42,685 nt of DNA from Gordonia paraffinivorans NBRC 108238 (lineage in GTDB: Bacteria; Actinomycetota; Actinomycetes; Mycobacteriales; Mycobacteriaceae): assembly GCF_000344155.1 (NCBI RefSeq), contig NZ_BAOQ01000031.1:1-42685 (forward strand), in the 5' to 3' direction. The position numbers and the translations under genes are program-made. The notes under the pieces are model-generated. The model had not been told where the DNA came from. It made no database searches and saw only the letters and a list, made by a program, of their open reading frames with translations. Shown in pieces: positions 31,079 to 40,777 of this stretch; positions within the stretch are counted from its first letter, which is position 1, and each line of letters opens with the position of its first letter.

Positions 31079-33109
31079 CTACCGCCCAGGTCCGCGATTC
31101 CGCCCAGGATCTGCGCGGTTAGTGGCGGTCCGCGGAACGGTCTGCAGTGCAGCGGGAGCGGACACTCGTGCAGGCGCGTAGTCCTGCCCTTCAAAACGCC
31201 GTTGGGTCACTCCGATTGCCTCGTTGATATGGCGAGCGTGGCGGTGATGTCCTTGCGCAGCCATCGCTTCACTGATCGCCTTACTGGCGGCCAGCACCTG
31301 CTTCATCGCGGCGAGCCACAGCAGTGAGGTGTCGTCGCGGCCGGCGGCCAGCATGGTCGCGGCAACGCGACGGGCCGACGTGTACGACCGGACCGCTTGC
31401 GGTTGAGTCGGGCGGCGGTGACCGGACACAGCACCAAGCGCGTCGGCAAGCTGGTTCAGACTCTGCGCCTGCTCACCTGAGAGACCTCGCGCAGCTGCAC
31501 CAACGGCGCCGGCAGTATCGGCGGCCACCGCGTGCCATGCGCGCGAGTGCGGGTCGTTGATCGACGTCACGGTGCGCTGCCAACGGCGGGCATCGTCGTG
31601 AAGCCTGTGCGCGAGCGGGTTGTCATCGGCGCGTGCCGCCGATGCACGGTTGGAGCGCGACCATGCAGAGGCCGCGAGGGCACGGTGGTTGTCGCTGTCG
31701 GGCCACCGCTGCCGGAGGTCTTTGAGGGCCAGGCCGCCACCGAGGTAGCTGGCGTTGCGCCAGATCTCTTTGCCGTCAGCGCCGCGCGCAAGCCGGGTGT
31801 GCAACGCGACTGCATATCCGGTGACCTCGGTTGTGGAGCCCTTGGCGTAACGAGGTCGGGCGACCACGTCGGGATGGTTACGCAACGCCTTGGCGTAATC
31901 CGCTTCGGTGGCCGCAGACTGGGCCAGCGGGGTAAGGATCGCGCGTAGCCGCGCCGCCACCTCCGCGTCGGAGGTAGCGCGTTGGGTGTCGTCGGCGGCA
32001 CGCTGATGCGGTGCCGTCTGCTCGCGTGGTGTCGTGGCGCGTTCGTCTGCGTGGTCCCAGGCCGAGAGCGCATCGGCCCGAGAGTTGGCGTCGTCGATCC
32101 ATCCTTCGCGGAGGCGGGGAAGTGAGAGGTCTTCGGCGAGTTTCTTGCCGCCGTGCATGACCGGCTGGCCGTGCTTGTTGGCGTACTCGGTGGCCGGCAA
32201 CCCGACGCTGAATCCGGTGACGGCGCGGGGATCGGTCTTGTCGTAGCGCGCAGCTCGAATGACCAGTCCGTCGGCGCGCACCAGGCGCACAAACTCGGCT
32301 TCACTCTCAGCGGCGGCCGCCGCAGCACGCACCCGCCGCGCCAGGGTGACCGACGGTGACTCAGCGATCCGCGGTTCGCGCACGACGTTGCCCTCGGCGT
32401 CGAGCACCGGTTTGGTGGCACCGTCCTGGGCGTGTGCACGACCCCGGCTGGCCATGTCCTTGTTGTAGCTAGACAGCACTTCGAGGCCGTACTTCACTTC
32501 GAGTTCGCGGGCGACTCGCTGCGCGCGGGCGAAGTCACCTTCGTTGCCACCGCGGGTCGGGTGTGGACGCCACTTGGCGACCACACTGCCGTCATCACGA
32601 ACTCGGGACGCGGCGATGTGAATGTGGTCGCCGCCGTTCTTCGTCAGTCCATGACGAATGGCCACCCAGCGAGAGTCAGCGGCCTTCGGATCGTCAAACC
32701 CCATGCCCTCCATGAAGTCATGAACGATCGCCGACCACGTCGCATCATCCAAAGCTTCGGCGTCGGGAGGCAACGACAGCGAGCAGTGCCAGACGTTCTC
32801 ATCGCGGGTCGCCTCGGCGATCGCGGCACTGCCTTTGACGCCACGCTCCTGGGCGGCTTTCAGCGCGGCCGTGTCGCGGCGAGTGACCTCGGTACCGAAC
32901 ACCACCCGCGCCTCATCGAGGGCATGACCGAGTTCGTAGGCGTGTTCGCGGTTCATCCCCGCGCCCGCACCACCAGCGGCGAACACGCTGCGCGACGATG
33001 CTGCCACCACATGCGGGTTGGAGTGCTCGTTGGCCTTGCCCGGACCTGCCAAGTACATGACCAAACCCTGCATCCGCGCACCCGATGAGATCGCCGGCAT
33101 GATCGGCAT
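31079..33109 (-). CDS. Relaxase (MobA/VirD2-like, MOB family) with long C-terminal region
   Basis: The 676-residue protein has the relaxase signature DHIHIAASRV (H162, H164) preceded by NVWHCSLSLPPDA, with YLAGPG carrying a tyrosine at 19 as a candidate for the nicking residue. After about residue 300 two similar domains occur, each like RYDKTDPRAVTGFSVGLP and RYAKGSTTEVTGYAVAL followed by GGKKLAEDLSLPRLREGW or GGGLALKDLRQRW. They suggest an internally duplicated C-terminal domain. The end is helical and basic. The ATG overlaps the MobC stop (TGATG). It should cut oriT in the upstream intergenic region and pilot the strand to the coupling protein. Confidence 0.85.
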   Translation of the reverse strand: MPIMPAISSGARMQGLVMYLAGPGKANEHSNPHVVAASSRSVFAAGGAGAGMNREHAYELGHALDEARVVFGTEVTRRDTAALKAAQERGVKGSAAIAEATRDENVWHCSLSLPPDAEALDDATWSAIVHDFMEGMGFDDPKAADSRWVAIRHGLTKNGGDHIHIAASRVRDDGSVVAKWRPHPTRGGNEGDFARAQRVARELEVKYGLEVLSSYNKDMASRGRAHAQDGATKPVLDAEGNVVREPRIAESPSVTLARRVRAAAAAAESEAEFVRLVRADGLVIRAARYDKTDPRAVTGFSVGLPATEYANKHGQPVMHGGKKLAEDLSLPRLREGWIDDANSRADALSAWDHADERATTPREQTAPHQRAADDTQRATSDAEVAARLRAILTPLAQSAATEADYAKALRNHPDVVARPRYAKGSTTEVTGYAVALHTRLARGADGKEIWRNASYLGGGLALKDLRQRWPDSDNHRALAASAWSRSNRASAARADDNPLAHRLHDDARRWQRTVTSINDPHSRAWHAVAADTAGAVGAAARGLSGEQAQSLNQLADALGAVSGHRRPTQPQAVRSYTSARRVAATMLAAGRDDTSLLWLAAMKQVLAASKAISEAMAAQGHHRHARHINEAIGVTQRRFEGQDYAPARVSAPAALQTVPRTATNRADPGRNRGPGR

Positions 33110-33609
33110 CAGACAGTCCAGCCTTCGCCCTCGGCGAAAGTGATCGGCCCGCTCGGTCGCTCCCCGTTATGGGTCGGGGAGTGGTGCTGACTCGCAGGAA
33201 ACGACACCGCGAACACTTCACCGAATGCGTCGCGGACCCGATCCGCCGTACGCAGCACCGCGCTCACCGCAGGCTCGAAGTCGGGCGGGATGTCCTTGTC
33301 GGTGTTGGCGTGCCGCGCGATCTGGTTCATGTTGACCGCGATACCCGACAGCAGGTTGCGAATCCCGGTCGCTTCTTTCCACGCCGCCAACTTCTCGGCG
33401 TAACTGATGCCACCGCCGGCCTCTGCATTGACCGCGCGAGCCATCAGAAACTCTTGCACCGAACCGAATCCCGCATCCTCGGCCCGATTGAGCAAGTCCT
33501 GCTTCTCGGCAGCCGTCACCTTGATGATGATGCGGTCATCTCGACCACCTGGATGGTTGCGCCGCCGACGCCGCAGGAACGCACCTGCCGAGTCTTCACT
33601 CCGACTCAT
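33109..33609 (-). CDS. mobC: MobC-like relaxosome protein
   Basis: The 166-residue protein has a basic N-terminus (RRRRRNHPGGRDDRI). The strand IIIKVTAAEKQDLLNRAEDAGFGSVQEFLMARA has ribbon-helix-helix character. The MobC signature SGIAVNMNQIARHANT follows (about 88-103). Such proteins bind and melt DNA near nic and help the relaxase. It is the first gene of the mobilisation operon and is coupled to the relaxase by TGATG. The region upstream holds the candidate oriT. Confidence 0.85.
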   Translation of the reverse strand: MSRSEDSAGAFLRRRRRNHPGGRDDRIIIKVTAAEKQDLLNRAEDAGFGSVQEFLMARAVNAEAGGGISYAEKLAAWKEATGIRNLLSGIAVNMNQIARHANTDKDIPPDFEPAVSAVLRTADRVRDAFGEVFAVSFPASQHHSPTHNGERPSGPITFAEGEGWTV

Positions 33610-33720
33610 CGGTGCCTCCTCTCTGCGTCTCTTCCCGGCCTCACGAGCCGTCCGCCCAGCGCAGCGACCCCACCACCGTGGGGACTATTCGATCCTCACC
33701 GTACCGACGACAGGGACGGT

Positions 33721-33757
33721 GAGCAAGGGTTTAGGGCACCTAAACCATAGCTTGCTC
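33721..33757. other. Candidate oriT hairpin
   Basis: Nested inverted repeats: outer GAGCAAG (33721-33727) with CTTGCTC (33751-33757), inner GGTTTAGG (33728-33735) with CCTAAACC (33739-33746), loop GCA, and an ATAG bulge on one side. It lies 110 bp upstream of mobC in the intergenic region before the relaxase operon. This is the place and structure expected for oriT, with relaxase binding the hairpin next to nic. The nic site itself cannot be named. Confidence 0.55.
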
Positions 33758-33826
33758 CCGCGAGGCGGGTGCTTTTCAGGGTGAGCGCGCGTGCGCGCGG
33801 GGTTACCGAGTCCACGCGCAGCGTGG
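33757..33826. repeat. Cluster of small inverted repeats beside oriT
   Basis: Three perfect short dyads follow the hairpin: CCCGC-GAG-GCGGG then TGCTTTT (33757-33776); GCGCGC-GT-GCGCGC (33785-33798); and CCACGC-GCA-GCGTGG then TCGTTTT (33812-33830). Two resemble plus-strand terminators, and they may instead be MobC/IHF-like protein sites. The remaining part of 33610-33990 holds no gene I can support. Confidence 0.5.
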
Positions 33827-33990
33827 TCGTTTTCCGCCGCTGGAACAGCGACCCGCCGTCCGCAAGCTGGTGGCGAAACGTCGGCTGGGGACAGCGGCGG
33901 GGAGGTGTTCGGGTGATGCTCTCGGCTCACCGCAGATGGCGGTAAGGGCCCGGTGCGGGCGCGCCATGCCGGCCTGTGGCCGTGAATGCA

Positions 33991-34028
33991 TCTGGCCCCG
34001 CCGAGACCGTTGTCTCGACGGGGCCAGA
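33991..34028 (-). terminator. Strong terminator of the methylase-helicase gene
   Basis: TCTGGCCCCG pairs with CGGGGCCAGA, one A/C mismatch follows, then CGAGA with TCTCG around a 6-base loop. It sits 30 bp after the stop at 34058 and lacks a U-tract. It would separate this gene from the mobilisation operon. Confidence 0.75.
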
Positions 34029-34057
34029 AGAGCAAACCGCAGTACTACCGCGAGGTA

Positions 34058-37000
34058 CTACCGTGAGGGTCCGCCGTGATCTCGAGGACGCTGGGCGTCG
34101 CGGCGCCCCGCGGCTGCGCCGGGTGATTCCGGAGTGCGTCGTGCTCCGGTCACCGGCGAGGTACGCGCGACTCCCCGGGAGGCGATGGCCGCTGCGCGTT
34201 GTGCCGGGGTCATCGGTGGCGGTGTGTCGGCGCGGCCTCCGTCACCATTCGGAGTCGGGGATGCAGCTGCTTCCTTTTCTGCGGCATACGCGGCGGCGCG
34301 ACTTTCCTCGATGCGTTGCGCCGCGACGCGGTACTCCTCGCGGGAGTTGAGCCCGGCTTCTTCGACCATGTGGTTGGTCGGGTTCCACTGCAGCGACCAG
34401 CCGGGCTTGCGGCCGGCGACTTTGAGTCGTTCGGCTGCGGCTGCACGTGCAGCCTGCGCTTCGGGTGTGCTCGCTTCGGCGGCGATAGCCGACTTGATCT
34501 GTTCGAGCTCGACTCGCTTGTCGCGTAGTGCATCGGAGTGCTCGAACCGTGTGTCGATGCGGGGGATGAGCATGTCTCGTTCCCGAATCATGTCATCGAC
34601 ATCGACCGCGAGTTGGTCGGGCAGCGTTGCCAGTTTGGCGAAGTTGTTCTCCACGCGCGTGGTGAACCCTGATGCGGTCGCCGGGCCGGCGGGCTTGGTG
34701 AACACCTCACTGTCCATGCTTGGCAGATACTGTGGCGTCTTCAGTGCTGGGCCACTGAATCGGAAGTAGGTCATGTCGCCCTCGATCGAGCGTGACATGT
34801 CCAGCCGTATCCCCGTGTCACCGAAGGTGGCGATCGGACGGTAGCCCGCAGCGCCCCGACCTTTCAGTCCGAAGTAGGTTTCGCGTGCACGTTCCATGAG
34901 TGCGGCGCTGCGCTCGGGACGTTCATCGAACGTTGTGCTGTTGCCGTGCCCGTCGAGCACAGCAAACTGGCGGCCGTTGTCTTCCCACGCTGTGATCGCG
35001 GCGGTGATCTCGGCCAGGGCCTCGATCTGCGCCTGCTTCGCAGGGATGTCGCGATCGAGCACGCCTACGCGTCGGCGGGCATGTGCCTGGGTGTCGCGGT
35101 GCGCAGCCTCCATCGCGGTCAGCTTGCTGACTTCGTCTTCGAGCTCGACCATCTTGATGAACCGCATGTCGCCGGTCGCGGCGGCCTTGGTCGCAGCAGC
35201 AGCCTCAGTCAACGATTCGCTGTCGATCTCGCCGAGCTCGTCGGTGTTCGACAGCTGGCCCATCTTGTACTCGTCGATGAACCTCGACTTCATCTCGACC
35301 TTGCCCCACATCACTGTGTCAGTGGTGCCGGCGGTGACGTACTGGAAGATTTCGACGTCCTCGTTCTGATTGCCTTGGCGCAGGATGCGGCCCTCGCGCT
35401 GCTCGAGGTCGGCCGGTCGCCACGGCACGTCGATGTGGTGCAGTGCCACCAGTCGCGATTGCACGTTGACTCCAGTGCCCATGCGTTCGGTGGAGCCGAT
35501 GAGCACCCGGACCTTGCCGGTCTTGCAGTCATCGAAGAGTTTCAACCGCTGCGCGGGTGTCTTCGCGTCGTGAATGAATCGAATGTGTTCGGCCGACACA
35601 CCGCGCTCGATCAGCTCATCCTTGATCGCCGAGTACACCGTCCACGATCCGTCGGGCTTGGGCGTGCCCCGGTCACAGAATGCGATCTGGAAGCTGCCCG
35701 GCAACTCCGCGACGGTGCTGCGGTCCTCGGTGAGATAGGTGCGGTCGCTGTCGCGGTGATAGATGCGAGCGATCTCGTCGGCAACAGTCTCGGCGCGAGT
35801 GGTTCCCTTCTCGGGGGTGAGTCCGACCAGCCTCGGGTCGAGGGCCACGTTGCGGCCGTCGTTGAGGATTTTCAGCGGGTTGTCGATTCGCGCATCCGGT
35901 TCGGGATGGTCACCGCGGTACTCCAGGTCAGCGATGAAGTCACGCACAGCCTGTCCCGGTTCGGTGGTGATCATCCGCCGGCCGTCGAAGCGCGGCAGCT
36001 TCGCGGGCACCTGGGCGCGGGTGACGACATCGGTGAACTGTTGCGACAGCGCGTACATCGCTTTGGGGTTGTTGTAGCTGCTGACCGTCGACACCACCTG
36101 CAACCGGGTGCCGGTGGAATTGGTGATCGTTTCCTGCCGCGTCTTGGTGAACGTGGCCGCCCAGTCGGTCACGCTGCTTACCCCGGCGGCTTCCAGTACA
36201 TCGGGCCGCAGATACTGCTGCATCACCCACGCCTCGGCCAACGAGTTCGCGATCGGGGTTCCGGTGGCGAACATCGCCACCTTCTCCGCGCCGCTGGGCA
36301 CCGACCGTCCCTCCGACGTGGCGCGCCCCTGGGCCAGCTCACGCAGATGGCTGAGCTTCAGCGACAGGTCTTCCGCCTTCTGCGAGCCGGGATGCGACAG
36401 CGAGTCGATCGCGCACTCACGCGCCTTGTTCTTGTAGCCGTGGGCCTCGTCAACGATCAGGTAGTCACAGCCGGTCTGCTCGAAATACAGGCCGGTGTCC
36501 TTGCTGCGTTTGCCTGTTGTGAGCGACTTGATCCGCTGCTCCAGTCGCTCCTTGGCCTGCTCGATGCGCTTGACGGTCGAGGGCTCCTGTGCGCCACCGG
36601 AGTGCAGTTGGTGTTCCAACTCGGCGAGCTGGGCACGCATGTAGTTGGTTTGCCGGTCCGGATGGGTGGGGATCAGCTCGAACACCGACGCCGGGACGAT
36701 CACCATGTCCCAGTCGGCAGTGGCGCTCTGCGACACCAGTAGTCGTCGGGCCTCGGCGTCCATGCTCTTGCGGCCGGCCAACACATTGGCCGCCGGATAC
36801 CACTGCTTGGCTTCACGGGCGACCTGCTCGATCAAGTGCGTGGGCACCACAATCCACGGCTGCTTGACCAGCCCGCGGCGTTTGAGCTCCATCGCGGTCA
36901 TGAACATGGTGCCGGTCTTGCCGGCACCGACAACGTGATCGAGCAGCACCGTCGGTTCCGAGAGCGCGCGGGCGACTGCGTTGCGCTGGTAGGGGTGCGG

Positions 37001-39346
37001 TTCGAACTCCGCCGACACTCCAGGCAGCGACAGGTGAGTGCCGTCGTACTTGCCGGGGACGAACGAGTTGAAGCGGTCGTTGAACACGCGCACCAGACGT
37101 TCGGTGCGGTCCTGATCCGACCACACCCACTGCGCGAACTCGTCGGCGATCTTGGCCATCTGCACCTGCGCCATGAGCGTGGCCTGCTGGTCAATGACCG
37201 GCGCACCCTGCTCGACATCTGCGGTGGAGTTGTTGATGACCACCGGCTCCTGGTTGAGCAGCGACTCGAACAATTGGCCGGCGGTGCGAGCCTTGCGTGG
37301 TTCCTCGTTGGGGGCACCGAAGTCGGTGTAGAACTTGTCGACGTCGACGCTGTACTGGGAGACGTTGACCGTCCAGTGCCCGGCACCGCGCTCCACCTTC
37401 GCCCGACCTGCCCCGAGGACCTCGGAGGCGAACTGTGCGTAGTCAGATGCCTCGACCCAGTTGACACCGGGCTTGACCACACCGATCTCGTTCGGTTGCA
37501 GGTCGCGCGGGATGACCTCGGCCAGTGCTTCCATCGACTCGCGCAGGTCGCGGCGGAGCCGGTCATCGCTCGCCTCCTCAAGCAGAGTCTTGGCGGCGGC
37601 GTACTTCTCGCGCACGTTGCCCGACAGGAACTCGGCGGCCGGGAGCAGATCGTCGGAGCCGTCGACGGCGGCATAGACCAGCCCGCGCAGCTGTTCGCGG
37701 GCATCGTCACGGTCGGTGGACAGCAGTTGCGCCACCCGCCCGAGGTCGACGCGACCGCTCTCGCCCAGGCAGATCGCGACGGCGTCCTGCGGGGTGTCGG
37801 CACGTTCGACTCGTGCCGGCGGGGAGTACACGTCGCGGTGGAACAGTGCTGCCTTGCGGGCGGTCTGGGTGTCTTCGTTGAAGATCTCGATCGCCATGAG
37901 TGTGGCCATCATCGGATCGTCACGTAGCTTCTGCATGTGGTTGCGGCGGAACTGCACTGCGGTGGGCTGCGCAGCTTCCTCTGCGATACGTTCGGCTTCC
38001 TCCGGCGGCAGCATTCCCGGGTACGGGTCAATGATCGGCTTGCCCTTGGTGTCGAGGATCGGCTCGCCGTCGGCGTCGAGGCGGCGGGTGCCGTTCTTGA
38101 TCCGCCACCGCTGTTCCAGCGTGACCATGCGTTCGCGCACTTCGGCGTCGGTGCGCTCACGGCCGCCCTGCTCGACGAACCGGTTGATTGGACCGTAGGT
38201 GGAGACGTAGGCGTCGTAGGAGCGGTTGAGTGCGGCCCGCAGATCGTTGCGCACCGACAGCTCCGCGCCGCTGGTCTGGCTGCCGATCACTGCCACGGTC
38301 AGATCACGCAACTCCAACAGATGTCTGGTTTCGGCCACGCGAGACTTCGGCACTGCCAGCGGTTCCCAGCTAGGTTGCGCGCCCTCGGCAGCGACGTAGC
38401 TCTCGAACTGGTTGCGTTCGGTGTTCCATCGCACCGTGCCCGCGATCGGGACACCGGCATACAGTTCTGCGGCATCGGCGAGACCCTCGCGGAATGCCTC
38501 GGTGTCCTGTTCTGCGCTGGCGGTCACGATCGGTGCGTGGGTCAATCCGTCACGGCGGGCCTCGGCGACGATGTCGTCGAGGATTGCCCGCACATGCTCA
38601 GGGATGCTCGGCTGCGCTTCGTCGGCGGCCACAGTGAGGGAGCCATCTCGGTAGAGACCGTGCGAGATCTGCATCTGGCCGGCAACCCGGTCGGGGTGAT
38701 CGGCGAAGTAGGCGTTGACCGCGATCGCCTTGGACTGCCCGTCGCGGTCGATCAGATCGACCATCCGGGTCTGCACCCAATCGGGTTCGGCGTTGGAAGC
38801 CAACGGCTCCTCTCGGCGACGGAAGATCAGCAGGTCGGTGGTGACATCAGTACCGGCGACCTCGCGGAAGGTGCTACTGGGTAGCCGCACCGCGCCGACC
38901 AGGTCGGCGAGTTCGGCCATCTCACGCCGCGCTTTAACACCGGCAGCCCCCACGGCATCCATCGTGGAGTGCGTGGTGATGCCCATGACCCACCCGCCGG
39001 GGGCGGTCAGGTGCAACGACTTGATCAGGAAGTGGTTGTGCAGGTTGTAGCGGTAGTCGGGGTTGTAGACCGGATCGTGCACCGCCGTCTTGGCGAACGG
39101 CACGTTACCGATCGTCGCAGCGAACGAACCCTGGGGGACAGTCGTCGTCTCGAATCCCTCGAGGCGAACCTGGGCTTGGGGGTTGAGCAGATGAGCAATC
39201 TGCGCAGTCATCGGGTCTTTCTCGACGCCCACCATGACTGCGGTGTCGGGCGCCATCGCCATGAACGTGCCCGACCCACAGCCGGGTTCCAACACTCGAC
39301 CACCGGCGAAACCGGCCTCGCCCAAGGCATCCCACATCGCCGCCAC
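34058..39346 (-). pseudogene. Giant DNA methylase/SNF2 helicase, main part after a frameshift
   Basis: The 1,762-residue frame begins inside an N6-adenine methyltransferase. Motif I is LEPGCGSGTFM (19-29), and IGNVPFA (79-85) stands where the catalytic (N/D)PP(Y/F) is usual, with V for the first P. From about 750 a superfamily 2/SNF2 helicase follows: Walker A VVGAGKTGTM, LIVDEAHGYKN (motif II), GTPIANSLAEAW, and STERMGTGVNVQSR with QREGRILRQGNQ (motifs V-VI). The end is coiled coil. Proteins of this type, including phage P1 DarB, protect DNA from host restriction. A 17-bp duplication upstream separates it from its natural N-terminus. The first possible start is GTG 39346, without a ribosome-binding site. 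Confidence 0.85.
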
Positions 39347-39416
39347 CAGACGAGGATCGGTGTAGTGGGCGTTCAGCGTCGAGCGGCGAGCCGAGTCATA
39401 GTCGGTGGCGCTCAGA

Positions 39417-39450
39417 AGCTCGCGCAGCTCGGCAGCTCGCGCAGCTCGGC
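39417..39450. repeat. Perfect 17-bp tandem duplication causing a frameshift
   Basis: AGCTCGCGCAGCTCGGC occurs at 39417-39433 and again, identical and adjacent, at 39434-39450. Because 17 is not a multiple of three it shifts the frame. Deleting one copy fuses the two flanking frames into one of 2,188 codons from 40638 to 34058 with family-typical sequence across the junction. Confidence 0.95.
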
Positions 39451-40007
39451 ACGTTCATCTGTCCAGTTCGACTTGTTCGGATCGAAGATGTCGGGCACCG
39501 CACCCCAACCCGACCACTGCGCCAGCACCTGCTGCTCAGCCGGGGTCGCGTAGCGATTCTCGTCACGGCATCGCACCGCGATCCGAGCCGCCGCGATGTT
39601 CGCCCTCGCCCGCGCCTTCGCACCCGACGGAACAAGGATCGTGCCGGGATGATCGAACCGCACAGCGGGGACAGAAGACACCTCGCCTGAGACACCACTC
39701 GTCTCAGGCGTTGAAGTGATAGTGCCAGCCGAATCCGGTTCCACCCCTGCGGGCCGATCCGCGATCCCCTCACCCTCGGGTGCCGGCGTGAGTTCGTTGG
39801 TGTGCGCCGGAACGGCGACCATGCTGCCGTCAGGGCGCTGCGCGAGCTCCACTCGGGTACTCGACCACTGCGACAGCGGCACACCACGCTCGGCCTGGTC
39901 AACCCTGGGCAGCGTGGTGGGATCGGCGGGCGGAAGGGGAGAGCCACCAGGGTCGATGACCGCCGGATCGGTCGGTAGTCGGAAATCCTCGGCGGAGTCG
40001 AAAAGAC

Positions 40008-40559
40008 TTAGCTGATCCTCTTCGCCAGGGCGGCGTCGACGGCGGCCGCGACCTCGCGGGCCACCGGATCGTCCCGATGCTGAGGCAGCGGCAGCCCGTC
40101 GATTGTCCTCGCCTCGATCAGACCGGCCGCGCGGACCACCCACGCCGGCGACTTGTCCGGCCACAGCTGCTCGGCCAACCAATCCGAGTCCCAGCTCGCC
40201 TTCACCCACAGATTCTCGTGAATCCACTGATAAACGGCGTTGCCCGGCTGAATCTGCGGATACGCCAGCACTTCTTCCTCTGGCTCCTCCTCCAGCTCCC
40301 TCGCCGACTCCTGGAGTTGGTCGCTGAGCACCTCGTTCGCGATCATCCTGGCCCGCGTCTGCAACCTGCGCAGATCCTCGAACTCCGGCTCCTGACCCGG
40401 ATTCTCGTCCCGCCACTGCTCGATCAGTAGCTGGGCCTGCGTTTCGATCAGGTCCGCCAACTGCACCCGAAATCGGTCCAGTCGTTCCTGAATCTCGTTG
40501 TCCGACAACGCCGGACTTTGCTCCCGCAGCTGGGCTCTCAGCACGTCCACCGCGCCCAT
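40008..40559 (-). CDS. Unknown protein encoded in an alternative frame within the methylase 5' region
   Basis: The 183-residue protein starts at ATG 40559, with GGGAGGG four bases upstream; ATG 40589 is an alternative. The sequence looks fully natural: VDVLRAQLREQSPALSDNEIQERLDRFRVQL, a coiled coil (DLRRLQTRARMIANEVLSDQLQESARELEEEPEEE), then YQWIHENLWVKASWDSDWLAEQLWPDKSPAWVVRAAGL. Third codon positions are mostly G/C in this frame and mixed in the overlapping methylase frame (by eye), so this frame is the better-supported one in the overlap. The function is unknown. The stop TAA at 40010-40008 lies within the QLSLF codons of the other frame. Confidence 0.7.
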   Translation of the reverse strand: MGAVDVLRAQLREQSPALSDNEIQERLDRFRVQLADLIETQAQLLIEQWRDENPGQEPEFEDLRRLQTRARMIANEVLSDQLQESARELEEEPEEEVLAYPQIQPGNAVYQWIHENLWVKASWDSDWLAEQLWPDKSPAWVVRAAGLIEARTIDGLPLPQHRDDPVAREVAAAVDAALAKRIS

Positions 40560-40714
40560 CAGACCCTCCCTCATCATCGAACAGATCAAGATCGAACAAG
40601 CCCCCCGTGATGGCCGGGCCTTCCTTATCGGCAGCCATATCTATGCTGTCACCCCTCCAGTTGGGTTGCCTTCAACTCGGCTGTGCTCAGCATTACATGG
40701 CTGCCCGTGAGGGC

Positions 40715-40744
40715 AGTGTAAGAACACCACAGGACAGCTGTCAA
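40715..40744 (-). promoter_or_regulatory. Sigma-70-type promoter of the methylase operon
   Basis: TTGACA (40744-40739), an 18-bp spacer and TACACT (40720-40715) point leftward to the nested and methylase genes. The -35 box forms part of the palindrome at 40739-40757, so a bound regulator would block it. Confidence 0.65.
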
Positions 40745-40757
40745 TAGGCTATTGACA
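40739..40757. promoter_or_regulatory. Operator palindrome TGTCAATA-GGC-TATTGACA
   Basis: A perfect 8-bp inverted repeat lies between divergent genes, covering the -35 box of the leftward promoter and lying just upstream of the -10 (TATCGT, 40765-40770) of the rightward HTH gene. The HTH protein encoded at its right is the likely ligand. Confidence 0.65.
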
Positions 40758-40777
40758 CTCTGCTTATCGTGGGAGAC

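Larger units (their letters stand above)
39412..40638 (-). pseudogene. Giant methylase/helicase, N-terminal part before the frameshift
   Basis: The 408-residue frame starts at ATG 40638, with GGAGGGG 13 bases upstream, and begins MAADKEGPAITGGLFDLDLFDD. The central 190 residues are Gly/Arg/Ser-rich and disordered. QLSLF at 40014-40000 matches the sliding-clamp binding pentamer. The end, AKARARANIAAARIAVRCRDENRYATPAEQQVLAQWSGWGAVPDIFD, is the conserved region that comes just before the methylase core in this family. The frame runs into TGA at 39412 because of the 17-bp repeat. Without one copy it continues LRELLSATDYDSARRSTLNAHYTDPRLVAAMW into the next part. The middle overlaps another gene in a different frame. 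Confidence 0.75.

Noticed and set aside
34946..36742. Long plus-strand frame of about 600 codons opposite the methylase-helicase
   Set aside because: Antisense shadow of a GC-rich gene. The minus strand has strong helicase motifs and the plus frame has no domain character.
36836..38884. Further plus-strand frames of 300-360 codons opposite the same gene
   Set aside because: Same reason: mirror of the minus-strand codons, with no start sites or recognisable motifs.
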